From Archegozetes longisetosus (Eukaryota; Arthropoda; Arachnida; Sarcoptiformes; Trhypochthoniidae): a stretch of 64,000 nucleotides of DNA. The stretch's first letter is position 1. Each line of letters starts with the position of its first letter. Positions 12,001 to 25,272 of the stretch are shown piece after piece. Under the pieces are notes generated by a model. That model saw nothing but the letters and a program-made list of their open reading frames with translations, ran no database searches and was not told where the DNA came from. Location of the stretch: positions 7,109,073-7,173,072 of the forward strand of contig JAEMBT020000004.1 of NCBI GenBank assembly GCA_018873245.2. Reading direction: 5' to 3'. The position numbers and the translations under genes are program-made.

Positions 12001-15000
12001 TCCTTGTACAATTGGAAAATTAGAAAGTAAGTCAATATTTATTCATTATTTGCAGTCATACTTTTCATTATTTACAATCACTCCTCTCATCTCCTTCAAT
12101 ATCTAATAATGGTTTTTGATTGTTTATCAACAGTTAAGTTTCATATCGCACACCTTTTTGAGATTCAAGGAAAACATAAGCTGGCAAAAGAATCGTATGA
12201 GTCACTTCTGGAAGAAAAGGATTTATCAGTACAATTACGAGCAGATATCTACAAGCAGTTGGGTTGGATGCACCATATCGTCGAGACTTTAGGAGAAAAA
12301 CAACAGAGACAACAGTACGCTTTGAATTGCCTTAAAAGCTCAATCGAAGCAGACCCTGATTCTGGTCAGAGTCTTTATTTTTTGGGACGATGTTATGCCA
12401 GTCTTGGCAAAGTGCACGACGCTTTCATTTCATACCGCAATTCTGTCGATAAAGCAGAAGCCAATGCCGACACGTGGTGTTCCATAGGGTAACGACACTT
12501 GTTATACATTCATTTGATATTTTAATGATCCTGTTTCATGATCAATATTGTTGTTTTTGTAGAGTACTATATCAGCAGCAGAATCAGCCAATGGATGCAT
12601 TGCAAGCGTATATTTGTTCTGTGCAATTAGATAAGAGTCATGTCGCCGCCTGGACTAATCTTGGAATCTTGTATGAAAATTGTAATCAACCTCACGATGC
12701 TCTTAAATGTTATCTAAACGCTTCACGTGGTAAAGGTAAGAATTTGTCATTTGACTAAGAATTGCGCAAACGAGTTAGACAACTAGTGTCTAATAATTAT
12801 TTGTTCATTAAAAGGCACTCTAACTGCTGGCTTATCAGAAAGGGTCAAGTTTTTGCAAACGCAACTGTCAAATGCACCGCTAACCAGCACTCAAAGGTAT
12901 GAACTCTACAAAATCTTTTGGCTCTACGAGTTTGATTGATTTACTTTTCATTGATTCAAATGACACGATCATAAGATTAATGTTTTTGGTTTTAGTCCAA
13001 AACAATTGCCTTGTATTGAGGATGCCTGGAATTTTCCGATCTCACAAGAAATGGCTTCGAGACAGAATGCTTTCCAACGACAAAATCAAGGAATTTCGCC
13101 AAATGACGATTCCTTTCCAAACGTAAAACGACAAAAATTAGATTCTGGACCCTCTAGAATGCCAGTACAAGCAGCGAATCCTCCATTAACTCCACCACAA
13201 TCTACTCTCTACCTCAACCCGCAACAAATGCATATTATGAATTATCTGCAACAAAATCAGGTTTGATTTAGTGTTTTGAAATATTGTAGAATAGATAGCT
13301 ATTTGGTGAATGATTAGTTTTAAAAATAGTATAATTGGTATAATCCTAAACATATTACTTTGATTGGAATGATAGGCAAACTTGACTCCCCAACAGAAGA
13401 CTCTTCTCCAGAATCAGTGTCGTTTATTGAACCAACAAAAGCAAATGTCAATATTGAAACAACAGCAGCAAATGCAAGGACAGACACCAGTGCCTTGTGT
13501 TGCGACTACTCCTCCATTTCAATCAGACATTTCTTCGTCAAGTCCCGTAAATTCATTATCAAGTGATGAATCATCGATAGCTTTACAGTTTAGACCTCCA
13601 TTAAACCAAAGCATTCCACAATTGCACTCAGGCTCAAAGATGTCACCTCAAAGTGTTCAGCAAAACAAGATGATACCACTTAATAGTGCTAATAATGCTA
13701 AAGGACAGCATTCAAATCTTTCATTCAGCGATCAAGAACTGCAATCACTGCTATCTCAACGACAGGTGACGGCTTCGATCGCCGAAGACCTAATTGCTCA
13801 GTTTAGTTTAGACTCGAAAGAAACTCAATCTAGTCATCATAATATCACTGCCAATCACGCCAGTAGTGCCCAAACATCAATTATTAATAGTGAACAAACT
13901 ATTACTTCTTTATTGTGTTCAGACAACTCGAAACAAGCGCAACTAAGTTCAGCTGATAATTCATTGTCATCTGTTTCAGCCTCATCTACATCTAGTCATA
14001 GTCATCCGCAGCTAAACATCAAAATGGCCGCAGCAGAAATTGTGAACGCCTGTAAGGATTTACCAAAAGATGGAAGAATCTTTTCAAGTCTAATATCGGA
14101 CGATGGCAGACCACCTGTTCCTCCGGATCCGCCATATCCTCCACTACCTAAGGATAAACTACATCCAGCAGCTCCGAGTGTTTTTGTAAGTTATGCCATA
14201 TCTTGAACTATTTATTATATTTAAGTTTATTGAATTTTCGAACAGCTTGAAAACAAAAAAGAAGCGTTTTCTCCACAACTGCATGAGTTTTGTTTAGCGC
14301 ATCCTATCGCTGTTATTAGAGGATTGGCGAGTGTCCTAAAACTTGGTATGGTTTAGATTTTATCGAAAATCAGTTTAACAAATGAGTGCTTAATTTTGAA
14401 TGTTGACTTTGCACAGACTTGGGATTATTTTCCACTAAAACCTTGGTCGAAGCAAATCCTGAGCATCTGATAGAAGTGAGAACTCAGTTGCTTCAACCTT
14501 CTGATGAGAATTGGGACCCAGAAAGAAGAGGGATGGTTTGGAGGTGTGAAAGCCATCGATCGCATACAACAATAGCTCGTTATGCTCACTACCAGGCCTC
14601 ATCCTTTCAAGAGTCTCTTAGAGAAGAGCAAGAGAAAACTCTTGGATTGTATAGAGACTCTGACAGTGACTCTAACTCTTCTGCCCCTTCCAAGTAATTA
14701 TAACTTCAGACTTAATAATAACTTAGTTATCATTTGAAAGTGTGATCATTATATAATTTATTTGACTTTCGTAGAGGAAAGAAGACCAAGAAAAACGGGT
14801 TATTCAAAACAGTGAAATTTGGCACAAATGTTGATCTTTCGGATGAAAAGAAATGGAAATCACAATTACAAGAGTTGATGAAATTGCCATCATTCGCACG
14901 TGTAGTCTCTGCTGGCAATATGTTGAGTCATGTTGGGCATGTTATTCTGGGCATGAATACTGTACAGCTCTATATGAAAGTTCCGGGTTGTCGAACACCG

Positions 15001-15988
15001 GGACATCAGGAAAATAATAATTTCTGCTCTGTTAACATCAATATCGGTCCAGGAGATTGTGAATGGTTTGGAGTACCGGACGAGTATTGGGGTGTTATTC
15101 AAAGATTATGTGAAAAGTAAATGATTTGATTCTCTATCAGCTTCTTGATGGAATTGAATTGAGAAGTTAATGTAGAATTTTATGATTACCTTCTAGGAAT
15201 AGCATAAATTATTTACATGGCTCGTGGTGGCCCATTCTCGATGATTTACTTGCTGACAATATTCCAGTTTATCGATTCCTGCAAAGACCCGGAGATCTAG
15301 TTTGGGTCAATGCAGGAACAGTTCACTGGGTTCAAGCTGTCGGTTGGTGTAATAACATTGCGTGGAATGTCGGACCTCTGACCGCTAAGCAATACGTTTT
15401 AGCTGTGGAACGATATGAATGGAATAAATTGGAAAATTTCAAGTCCATCGTTCCGCTCAAACATTTGACATGGAATTTAGCGCGAAATATAAAAGTTTCT
15501 GAGGATGCACTTTTTGAAAAGATTAAGTAAGGCTGTTATTAGTTGACGATTGAATATTTATTTATTTTGATTTATATCTAAAGGTATTCGTTGATGAGAA
15601 GTCTAAAGCTATGCCAAATGACGATTCAATTCGTTCATAGCGTTGGTCGTGACATAAGATGGCATGGAAGAGGCAAAAATGAAGCTGCACATTATTGCGT
15701 CAATTGTGAAGTATGTATTCAACTATTAGATTATGCCATAGTCTGTCATTATGCATAGGTTGATGCCTAACTAATTGAATTACTGTTTGATCCTAATAGT
15801 TGGAAGTGTTTAATATGCTGTTTGTCAAAGAAGTAGATAAGAAGCATGTGGTTCACTGTCTAGACTGTGCACGTAAGACAAGTTCTACGTTAGAGGAATT
15901 CGTTATTTTAGAAGAATATACAATGGACGAACTGATGGAAGTATACGATAATTTCACTCTTCATCCTGTCAGCTCTGCCTATTCGTGA
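9085..15988 (+). CDS. KDM6A: Histone H3K27 demethylase UTX/KDM6, 18 coding exons
   Basis: This nuclear Fe(II)/2-oxoglutarate enzyme removes methyl groups from H3K27 and works with COMPASS-type complexes. Coding exons: 9085-9194, 9362-9428, 9525-9705, 9837-9886, 9975-10033, 11767-11887, 11972-12026, 12134-12488, 12563-12735, 12815-12896, 12996-13260, 13376-14185, 14246-14345, 14417-14693, 14775-15116, 15197-15526, 15584-15710 and 15800-15988. All are GT/AG and all phases close to 1,230 codons. Residues about 30-420 are TPR repeats ([61 protein letters not shown]). A Gln/Ser-rich linker follows (exons 11-12), shorter than in vertebrates. The JmjC domain has iron ligands His979 and Glu981 (PGHQENNNF) and His1059 (NAGTVHW). 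The end has a zinc module with CxxC pairs ([15 protein letters not shown]). Confidence 0.97.
10034..11766 (+). other. Large intron 5 of UTX
   Basis: At 1.73 kb this is by far the longest intron of the gene; the others are about 60-200 bases. It starts GTAAGG and ends CCTAG. It contains GT-rich patches (around 10570-10800) and no recognisable gene. Its length suggests an old insertion or regulatory content, but no terminal repeats were seen. Confidence 0.6.
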
Positions 15989-17271
15989 CCATGAAATTTA
16001 GATGAATTTTTTTCTATAATAATTATGAATTTACTTAATTACGAATATGTACGGCTTATATGCGAAACTTTTGTGATAGAAAATACTACTATAAACCAGT
16101 TGGAAAGTGTTTGACTGGCATTTGAAGAGTACAATAGCGATAGTTTTGCCACTTATGGGGTATGACTGTAAAATAGTGTGAGGCCATGTATAATATCATT
16201 GGTAAAGGTTACAAATCGGTTATTTATTGTATATTTCCGAAAGAGATAGTATGTTATTATTGCTTATCATGTCTTAATATAAATGCGCTCTCAATCATGT
16301 CTCGGACTTTACTGCTATCACTGCCATGTATTATATTTATACATATTTAAAAGTTTATTTAAATCCCAACTATTTTGTGATTATTTAAAAAATAATGCAC
16401 TCTTTATTCATTCGAAATGAAACAAATCTAATTGATTTATTTACATTTTCAATCATTAACTTAATTATTTTGTTCTTCTTTATTTTGATCTCAAAATAGT
16501 TTTATTTGTGCCGATAAACAGCGAATCCATTCACAACTGACTCAGAACTGATTATATCGTAATCAAGTTTTTGATCTTTCATATTGTAATACATTTAATA
16601 CTATAAATAATGTTTTATTTATTTGCTATAAATTGTTTAATTACTTTATTTCAAAGTTTACTCCACTTTAAACATAACTGGAATAAAACGATGACTTGGA
16701 TTCTTTCAAAATTGAACAAATCCTACTTATTTGAAATCTATTCAATTTTGAGCTTATAGTTCATGTTCAACACTTGTCTAGTTTGAGTAAGGGTTTGTAA
16801 ATATTATTTTCGAGTTCGGATCAAATTCATTTTGAACATCGAGTAAACAAAATGAAGAATATCTCCAAAGATTAGTTCATATTACTGATTAGTTAACAAT
16901 TGGTGGTTAATTGTCAGAGAAAGTGAATAAGTTCAAAAATCGTTTGAATCTTCGATTCAAATTGTAATTAAGTTTTGATGTAGCGGTCTACCCCTCCATC
17001 TAGTGATCATTAAGATTACTCTTCAGTTCTTTGAGAATTAAATAAACATTTTGGATCGAAGCTATTGAATTATTTGATTTTTGACCAAATTCTAGATCGA
17101 ATTCGAGTTAATTAGTTGAAAATGTTTTGATAAGCAGTTAATTGGTTTGACTTGTCAACTCATATTAGTTGATGTATCATTTTATAGTTTATTTTAATAA
17201 GTAGTTGTGTTTAAAAATGGTTCACTGAGTTTAATATGAATAATATTGTGCAATTTCTTAATTAATAACTC
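15989..17271. other. Non-coding spacer between UTX and TRMU
   Basis: AT-rich sequence without open frames of note. The start should be the UTX 3' UTR and the end the TRMU promoter. No repeat structure seen. Confidence 0.5.
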
Positions 17272-19573
17272 ATGATTAAAGCGTCAAAAATGTTCAATAG
17301 TTGTACAAATGCAGTAAAGCAATTGAAGGTAGCGGTTGCCCTGTCTGGAGGTGTCGATAGCACTGTGGCCGCAATACTTCTCAAGCAAAAAGGTTTGCTA
17401 ACTTTATTATTAATTATTCAAACTTTGTTAGTTTCAACTTATCATAAGTTAATCATTGAACTCATACTCAATTGAACTTCAGTTTAGAGAACAATATGAA
17501 AACTAACAGTTTTAAAACTTGTATATCAAACCCTGAACCAACAATTCTGACCAATTAAGTTTTCAAATTTGATCGAAAACCAAGTTCGTTTAGCTCAAAA
17601 TTTGAACTTCTTAAAGTTAGAAAAGTATTGAATATTCCGAAGTTTCAGAAGATACAGACTTTTTAATGATGACTAATTTGCTGCTATTTCTCAACCTCAA
17701 CCTAGGCTTCAATTTAGTTGGAATTTTTATGAGCAATTGGATCGATGATAATCAAAATACTATTTGTCTGAACGACGAAAATCGAGAATACGCTAAAACT
17801 GTTTGTAATAAACTTGACATTCAGTTCAAAGAAGTCAGTTTTGTTAAAAACTATTGGAATAATGTGTTCAGGTTTGAGACCAAGCTATAAAATATTTTAT
17901 TTAATCTCAAAATGTTGCTGTTATTTAATTGAATCTAACCTTTTTAGACTTATATTCTATGATTTGTTGAAAAATTATCATGATTGTGGTTTGTTGACAA
18001 TTATTTTTAGCCATGATTGCATACCCATAGAATAGATCTGCTAAGATTGAATGGATTAGTTATCTATCTAGTGTCCTAATGATGCTTAACCTTTAAGCTA
18101 ATATAGTAAGACTTGTCTAACACTGAAGTGCTTTTCAAACATTATAAAAACTCCATAGAAAAAATGACTTCTTTATTATTGATCTCTAGAAAGCAGTTAA
18201 CTGAATGTGAAAGTTAGATAGACTTTAACTCTTTTCAATACAAATTGAGAATAATGTGTGTAATAAAGTTGATTAATCGTAAACTATCAAACTTTAGTTA
18301 TCTAGTCAATAGCTATACCAGTGGCAAAACACCGAATCCAGACATAATGTGCAACAAATTTGTCAAGTTTGGTTCATTTTTAAATTATTGCACTGAAAAT
18401 TTGAAAGTTGATGCAATAGCAACCGGTCATTACGCGGGATCCTCTTATGGAAACTTTTGGCAGCACTATAACAATGAATTACCGGTTAGATTATACAGAC
18501 CTAAAGATAGGAAAAAAGACCAAACACTCTTCTTATCTCAAATAAATCAAAGTTCACTGAAAAAAACTATGTTTCCGTTACAACACTTGCTCAAATCTGA
18601 AGTCAAATCCATAGCAATTGATTTTGGTTTCGAGAAAATCGCTCGAAAGCCTGAGGTATTTCTCCACATTTTATTTAGATTATTCAGAACTTCGACGCAT
18701 CTAATTTATTGATCGATTTTCAATCGTATGAAACTTGAAAAGAAATGAATTTTCAGATTCTAACTGTATGTTTATAGAGTACAGGAATTTGCTTTATTGG
18801 AAAAAGAAATTTCAAGAAATTTATTGAAGAATATATTGAACATAAACCTGGAAAATTTATCGATATAGACACAGGTCAAGTAGTTGGACACCACAAAGGT
18901 ATTAATAACTTGTCAAAGCATAGCAATTATTTTAAATTAATTCGAGAAATGAATTCAAACAAAAGATTTTTGATTACTTTTCTGATCTTAATTATGATTT
19001 TAGGCATACATTATTGGACTTTAGGCGAGCGCTGTAGAATCAGTGGTTTAAAACATAAATACTTTATAGCTAAGAAAATTCCTGAAACTAATGATATTCT
19101 TGTGGTAAGTCTTATTCAGTGCATATACATTCAACTTTAAATAGAATTCTTTGAGACCTTTAGAGATTTTTACTGATAGGCTTCGGATACAAATCATGAA
19201 TCACTATATAGTATAAGATTGACCACAAATGAGCCAAATTGGATCTGTAATGAACCTAAAGAATTGTCAAATGGAGAACAGTTCGAATGCCTGTTCAAGT
19301 TCCAACATGTGGACGAACCACAACCTTGTCGAGTCAATAAATTAGCCAATAATAAATTACACATAGAGCTCTTCGAACCATTGCGTGCCATAACTTCTGG
19401 TCAGGTTTGTATCACATCTCATTCATCATAATTATATCGATATTAGTCTTTTATTTGTCTTGTTTTCACAGTTTGCGGTCTTGTATAAAGGGGACGAATG
19501 CATTGGAAGTGCCCCGATTGACCATTACTGGCCTTCGTCAGATCAACTCTTGAATATCGAAACTAATGGATAA
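17272..19573 (+). CDS. TRMU: Mitochondrial tRNA-specific 2-thiouridylase (MTU1), 7 exons
   Basis: The enzyme thiolates the wobble uridine of mitochondrial tRNAs for Lys, Glu and Gln. Exons: 17272-17392, 17706-17871, 18298-18655, 18778-18898, 19004-19104, 19180-19404 and 19472-19573. Borders are GT/AG and phases close to 397 codons plus TAA, close to the usual animal length. The PP-loop SGGVDS lies at residues 25-30. The catalytic cysteines are Cys114 ([13 protein letters not shown]) and Cys220 ([12 protein letters not shown]). Between them are [10 protein letters not shown] and KDQTLFLSQ. The C-terminal beta-barrel ends in [16 protein letters not shown]. The first exon encodes a short basic N-terminus that could act as a mitochondrial presequence. 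The start is the first ATG ahead of the PP-loop. Confidence 0.95.
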
Positions 19574-21261
19574 TTTATAAAAATGTTTTTTGTATTGAAA
19601 TTTGTAGTCAAACTGAAATTTTCCTTCTATGATAAAAACTATTTTGATAGATTTTTATAATGTATTCCATATCCTGAAGCTACTTATTTAAAATTCTGTC
19701 GAGAATCAGCTAAAATTAAACTGTTTTCGAAGTATTTGACTTCAGTTTTACCTTAATTTTGCCTATTAGTGATACAGTCGTGGTTTCACATGATCAGTAC
19801 CATATTAATCCAATCCAATCTAATCTAACCTAGCCTAACCCAAGTCTAAGTCTAAGCCAATTTGAATAGCGAACCTCAAAAAGTGAACTAAGTTGAAAAG
19901 ATTTAGGATCCTTTGATTGCATGCATCTTAAAAAGGGAAAAGAAAGCCTGCCTCACAATCCATAGAACTTTGAAGGTTTACTGATCAAGTGTCAAAAAGA
20001 AAGCAGTTTTGATTCTACTTGTATTGGAATTTATTTCAATTAACACTCGAGTGTCTATTTCTACATAAATCTAATCTACTCAAAGATTAAATGACAGAAA
20101 ATCTGATGAAAACTTTGAAACTTTTTCATACTTTATATAACACATTTATTGATATATCAATTTATTAGAAAAGCAGTTCTATCAGTTATCAGAGTTTTAT
20201 TCAATAAAATTGTTTATTTTTACATTCAGACGAATGACAGAAAACTTTTCTGTGCAAAAGATATGATTTATCTTACATGGACACAAACGCATACATTTTC
20301 CTTTACAGTTGCAGATATCATAACTTTCATGAGATGTTATTTCTCGAATACTTGTCTACTTTTAGAGATAGAGGTCTTTAAGTCATAAAAAGTTAAAGTA
20401 TTATAAAAACTAACATTTTGTGGAATTATTACGTATTTGAGCAAATGTTTAATGTCATCGAATTTATTTTTATATAATCATTGTATGCACTTTGTAGATC
20501 TTGAAAATTAAATTTTTCTACTGCAACAGATTTTTACAGTACTGTATATCCAGTACTGAGTATCATCTAGCATTAAAGAAGCCGAAATTACTTGAATGTC
20601 ATTCTATTCCAAGAAAATATTGTTATTTTTTAAAAACTTTTTTGTTAAAATGCATTTTATTTTAGAATTCGATTCGATATAAATTTTGTCAAATCTTAAC
20701 ATAGAGTGGAATCAAATTCATTAATGCTTAGTGCATAGAAAGCCAACCAAAAAGTCTAGCTTCGACTCTGTGAAGAGCCTTGACTCTTTACTGACTTATT
20801 TCAATGATATGGGCCTACAATTCATTTGGCGCTTGACGACTTTTTGAGTCTGAAAATAAAGGAGGATGCCAAAAATGGCCTACCGCGTTACAGGCCAAAA
20901 CAGGTATCAATCGACAGGGCTTGATGAGTTGATCAAAGTTGTCAATGGACACAAAGTTGTCAGGTGTGGCAGTCATTAGTTATGGGTCACAATAGTACAA
21001 ATGGTCAGTCGCTTCTAATTCCTTTGCGATGCTTTCAAATATATTAAACCTATATATTTTTGAAAAGTATTCAACAAGACGAATTCAACGATACCATGCT
21101 CAAGTATGTAGGCCATGTGAATAAAAATAAAAACAAAAAGTAAAATAAAATCAAGTCGGGTCATAGATTCTTGGCATCCTCCATAGTAAATCCCTATGAC
21201 TCGTATTAATAGGACTTTCATATGAAAGGTTTTATTCATTCTATCATTGCTTATATAAATG
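19574..21261. other. Non-coding, start of the repeat-rich region
   Basis: No gene recognised. A degenerate CCTAA/TCTAA run at 19805-19855 resembles an eroded stretch of arthropod-type telomere repeat (TTAGG on the other strand). A somewhat GC-richer patch at 20750-21000 looks like an old repeat remnant without identifiable protein. Confidence 0.45.
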
Positions 21262-21263
21262 TA

Positions 21264-21772
21264 CACTCCTTAACAAAAGTCCATGCTATCAGTGAATTAT
21301 TGATAACTTATCTCAACTTAGAAAACTTTGATAAGAGTTTCACCCATCACATAATGACCAAAATAAAGCAAATGCATATTAATAAAAGTTCATTATGCAC
21401 ATTTTGCTATCAAAGCAATTCAATCGCACGTATTTTTTTTGAAATGAAATTTCTCAACAATATTCAAAGAGTTAATGGTCAGCCACTTACCGCCTCAATT
21501 TCTTATACCACGACCCAAGAAATAATCATATTTTGCTCCTGTTCGGTGAGCGGCTGACCATTAACTCTTTGAATATTGTTGAAAAATTTCACTTCATAAA
21601 AAATGTGTGCAATTGAATTGTTTTGGCAGCAAAATGCACACAATTAACTTTTATTAATATGTATTTGCTTTATTTTGGTCATTATGTGATGGGTGAAACT
21701 CTTGTCAAAGTTTTCTAAGTTGAGATAAGTTATCAATAATTTACTGATAGCATGGACTTTTGTTAAGGAGTT
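21264..21772. mobile_element. Palindromic MITE, TA-flanked, arms about 230 bp
   Basis: Left arm 21264-21495 is repeated in reverse complement at 21545-21772 with few mismatches. The ends read CACTCCTTAACAAAAGTCC and its near-complement. TA dinucleotides flank both sides (21262-21263 and 21773-21774). The loop is only about 50 bases. No transposase is present. TA duplication and end form fit a non-autonomous Tc1/mariner element; transcripts would fold into a long hairpin. Confidence 0.9.
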
Positions 21773-21774
21773 TA

Positions 21775-23428
21775 ATACAATCAATTATAGGAATGAATAT
21801 TAAATCAGAGTCCAGTAAATGAAATTAGGTTGTCTACAGTATAGTCCGTTTCTGAAAATAATTTTGCAAAACCTTGTAATCTTCGCTCGCAAAAGCAGTT
21901 TTAAAAACTGAAATAATTTAAGATTTTCGTCTTTATTTTTGTTAAAGTTATAGCTAACTTATATAAAAAAGAGATTCAAGTTAACTCAAATGTTATGCTA
22001 ACTTATAAGGTGTACTACATTCCTATAAGTTTTACAAATATTTGACAATTGAGTGATTGCATAATATTAACTGCGAGTCTCATTTGAGTAATTGAGTGAT
22101 TGAGTAATTTATAATCTACATAAGATTTTGTTTAAGTACAGTCTTTCAATAGGAATGGTCATGAAGAATAGTGGTCGTACAAAATAAAAGATAATAATTT
22201 GGTTGATTAATAGATAAATTGTTGCTATACTTACTCACATATCTGAGTTATTAGTGCCAGGTTAATAGTGACACTCAATCCCATAACTTATAGGCTATAA
22301 GTCACACATCTTTAGGAACTTCTATTGAATCACAAACCATTCACTACTCTCATGAACACTGGATCTCTTTTTAAATCATTAAACTTTGAAATCTAAATTT
22401 GAAACTGCATAATATAGTGATTGAATTTGATTAATTAAATACAATTATTCTGTTATTGATTTGAAAGAACTGTGGACCTTCAAATTGTTCAATTTAAACT
22501 TGAGTGAAAATAAATATATTTTAGATGTTTCTGGTAACTCTGATTCTTATCAGTCAATTAGATGGTTTTATGTGAAGCTATGCAAAATAACTTGTCAGCT
22601 GTTGAATAAAGCTAGCATTTCTAAACTTGTATTGTATGACAGACGAAATGAATATCAATTTTATATTATATCAGCTTCAAAACGAACTGCTGCCACAGGC
22701 TATGATAATTTTAAAGTAAATCCAATATAATGTCAAATTTGGTTTCGATACAACTAAATAAAAGGCATTTGTCTGAATACTAACTCGAATGAGTTGAAGA
22801 AGAAAACGTAGTTAAAAGTTGGAAATTTTATAATAAAAACCATTTAATTTCGTTCAAATAATAAATATAACAATACTTATTAAACGCATCAATAATAATA
22901 TCGCGTTTTAGGCTTAATTTATTGAAACTGTTTCTGAATTTTTAATAACGCAAGTAATGAAATTTAATTGTTTCTAAATTTGAAAATCGCAAACGAATTA
23001 ACTTATTCCAAGTTCATGATCAAGGGCTGAAATTTTTACTTAGTCTGAAAGTCTTATGATTAATAATTTGACTTCATTTTTATGGAAAATCAGATTTAAA
23101 GTAACAAAAAACCCATTAGTAACACATAAAACAGGCATAAGAAATTATTTTCAGAGATGAGCTCTTGTGAAACGAGGCATCATCTGATCTATTAAATCTA
23201 CTGAAGGAACTCCTGTTTTGCAAAAAATTGCATCAGTAAAAAAGAAAAATCATTTTTAAGACAATTTAAAATATAACTTTTATTATTCAAATTTCATACA
23301 ACCGTTTGCTAATAAAAAAATTTGTTCACAAAAACAAATTTGGAAAATAGATTTCCGGCTCTTATTATATAGTATTGACAACTGGTTGTGAAATTTTAAT
23401 TGTCTTATAAGTTAAAACAATCTAATTA
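21775..23428. other. Non-coding; contains a dispersed repeat
   Basis: Bases 22240-22540 resemble 61080-61260 plus 62095-62230 in the same orientation; the second copy is split by about 0.8 kb. Shared pieces include AGTTATTAGTG, TAAGTCACACAT, CCATTCACTACTC and AATATATTTTAGATG. An open frame of 89 codons at 22461-22730 lies partly in this repeat and has no recognisable domain, so I do not call it a gene. Confidence 0.5.
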
Positions 23429-23964
23429 TTAGTAACTGTTTTCTCGAATATAATCCGCTAACATGTCAACAGTCCTATTTATTTCACCGGGTTGAACACC
23501 ATCGGTTGATATGGCAACTATCAAAGCTGCCAATTGTATGACAAAAATAAATCATTAGAATGCTAAAACAGTCAAATCTAACTTGCACATACACTTAAGT
23601 GGTTTTTAAAAATCAGATAAGTTAAAGCCACATTTTTCTATTGGATTTTTATACTGTTTCTTAAAAGTCACTTAAATCCGTATCAAAGTTAGACAGACTG
23701 GTTGAATGCAAAAAATAGAAGTCAAATAGTTACTCTGATTGGTGGCTGTAATACTGAGTATAGAGCCTCCTTTATAGCCACGAATTGAGTCATTTCATGA
23801 TTCTAAACAAACGTGGTCTTCTCCGCCGTGACGTATACCATCATTTTGAAATGAGTCCGGATCTGAACGTATCCCATCTATGATTGCCTTTAACTCTTGA
23901 GTTGTTACCTAATAGCATAATTTATAAACTAAAGTTTTTGTGCTTAAACTTAATGCACTTGTAG

Positions 23965-24309
23965 AGGTGCATTTACACGAGGCGATATTCGTCGCTGCAA
24001 TTTATTGCATCATACAAATGCAAAATTAAAGCGATAGACATCGCACGAAACATATCGCGTAGGCATTGCTACTGTTTCTACTTTTGCAACAAAATTGTGG
24101 CAATTTCGCATATGATTGGATGTTAAAATTACGTTTTTTTTGTCAGAGCATTCACTGCATCAGCGTCCAATGTTTTAAAGTGATTCGTTTTTGTAGAGCA
24201 AAGTTGCATCGTCTAAATAGAAAATTGCAGCGACTAATCCTCAATACAACTGATTTAAATAGAAATTGCACGAGATGTGTGATGAATATCGCCTCGTGTA
24301 AACGCACCT
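23965..24309. mobile_element. MITE with AGGTGC terminal inverted repeats
   Basis: The left end AGGTGCATTTACACGAGGCGA... is matched at the right end by the complement of AGGTGCGTTTACACGAGGCG..., about 26 bases with one change, and the complementarity continues with changes. It measures 345 bp, has no coding capacity and lies in intron 1 of profilin copy A. No clear target duplication could be read, so the family is open. Confidence 0.8.
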
Positions 24310-24660
24310 TAATGTAGTTATGCCTGATTTTCAGTCAATGCCGGAGGAATTAAAAGGATTTTAGAAAAACATTAATCAGTATTAGATTAGAGATAAGAGA
24401 AACCAATTCTAAATAAGTGTTGAATGAATTTTTGAGAATACTTCCTTTCAATTTCACTGTTCGGCGTTATATCTGTTGACGTTTCAATTTGAACACCATA
24501 TCACATCCATTCAGATTAACGATTTAATTGTTATGTGCACCTCTTTATCTCGATAAAAGACTTGATAGAAGTCTCAAGCAAAAAGAAGTAAACTTTAAAT
24601 TGTCATTAAGGGATAGCTGTAATCCAATATACAAACAAAATATATGAACTCCAGTTTTTA
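24310..24660. repeat. Profilin intron 1 duplicate, arm A
   Basis: This part of intron 1 of profilin A matches 63580-63930 in reverse complement. Shared strings include TATTAGATTAGAGATAAGAG and GTGCACCTCTTTATC. The matching arm B lies in intron 1 of profilin B, so the two genes come from one duplication. Confidence 0.85.
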
Positions 24661-24803
24661 TACCCTAATTTGGCGCAGATAAGCCTCATTACTAAGAATA
24701 GCTTCAATTTCGTAATGTAATCCAAGCTGCAGTCACTACTTTTCTTATGATTTTCACTTTTTTCTTCAGATAAGCCGCGGCTTATCTACATTAAATTAGG
24801 GTA
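24661..24803. mobile_element. Short MITE with TACCCTAATTT ends
   Basis: Ends TACCCTAATTTGGCGCAGAT... and ...ATCTACATTAAATTAGGGTA form inverted repeats of about 26 bases. The length is 143 bp with no coding capacity. It sits in profilin A intron 1 and is absent from the copy B intron. TA-like flanks suggest a Tc1/mariner derivative. Confidence 0.7.
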
Positions 24804-25072
24804 TGTTATGATGAATGTCGGAGATAATAGAATGCTAGCATTCCACGTATCAGTCGTGGAATGTCCAAAAAAAGTTATATACTCGGTAGGATTTCGGTTG
24901 TGCAGGCAGCGGAAATCCCAGTCTTTAAAACTCTTATATACTGGTGTAAAACCCCAAAAACTTACAATGTTACTTGTTAGAATGGCTTTTAGACCAATAA
25001 TAGAAAACGACTTAGTGTAACTTTGGTCGCTAATTTAAAACATATTCGTAAGACAGCTCAGCTCGTGCGCCC

Positions 25073-25272
25073 AAAAAGTTTTTCCAACAAAAGATATCAA
25101 AGTAGAGGTGGTGTACATATTCAGACGAGTGATTAGAGTATAACATTGATATTTATCATCTATGACTCTGAATCAGTTAAGAGTGATAATCATGTTTATA
25201 CTCTAATCAGCCTTCTGATGTCTTACACCACTTCTGTTTTGACATCTTTCGTTGGAACAACTATAATAAAAA
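25073..25272. mobile_element. Foldback element, arms about 80 bp
   Basis: Sequence 25073-25150 (TTCCAACAAAAGATATCAAAG... to TGATTAGAGTATAACAT) is repeated as reverse complement at 25190-25272 with several changes. No coding potential. It is another insertion in profilin A intron 1. Confidence 0.7.

Noticed and set aside
19805-19855. Interstitial telomere array
   Set aside because: The CCTAA-like words are too irregular to claim a true telomeric array; noted only as a resemblance.
22461-22730. 89-codon frame starting with a TTG-type codon
   Set aside because: Part of a dispersed repeat whose other copy (62155-62230) does not keep the frame; no ATG at the start and no known domain.
24066-24317. 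83-codon frame on the plus strand
   Set aside because: It lies wholly within a MITE with inverted ends and has no domain; a chance frame.
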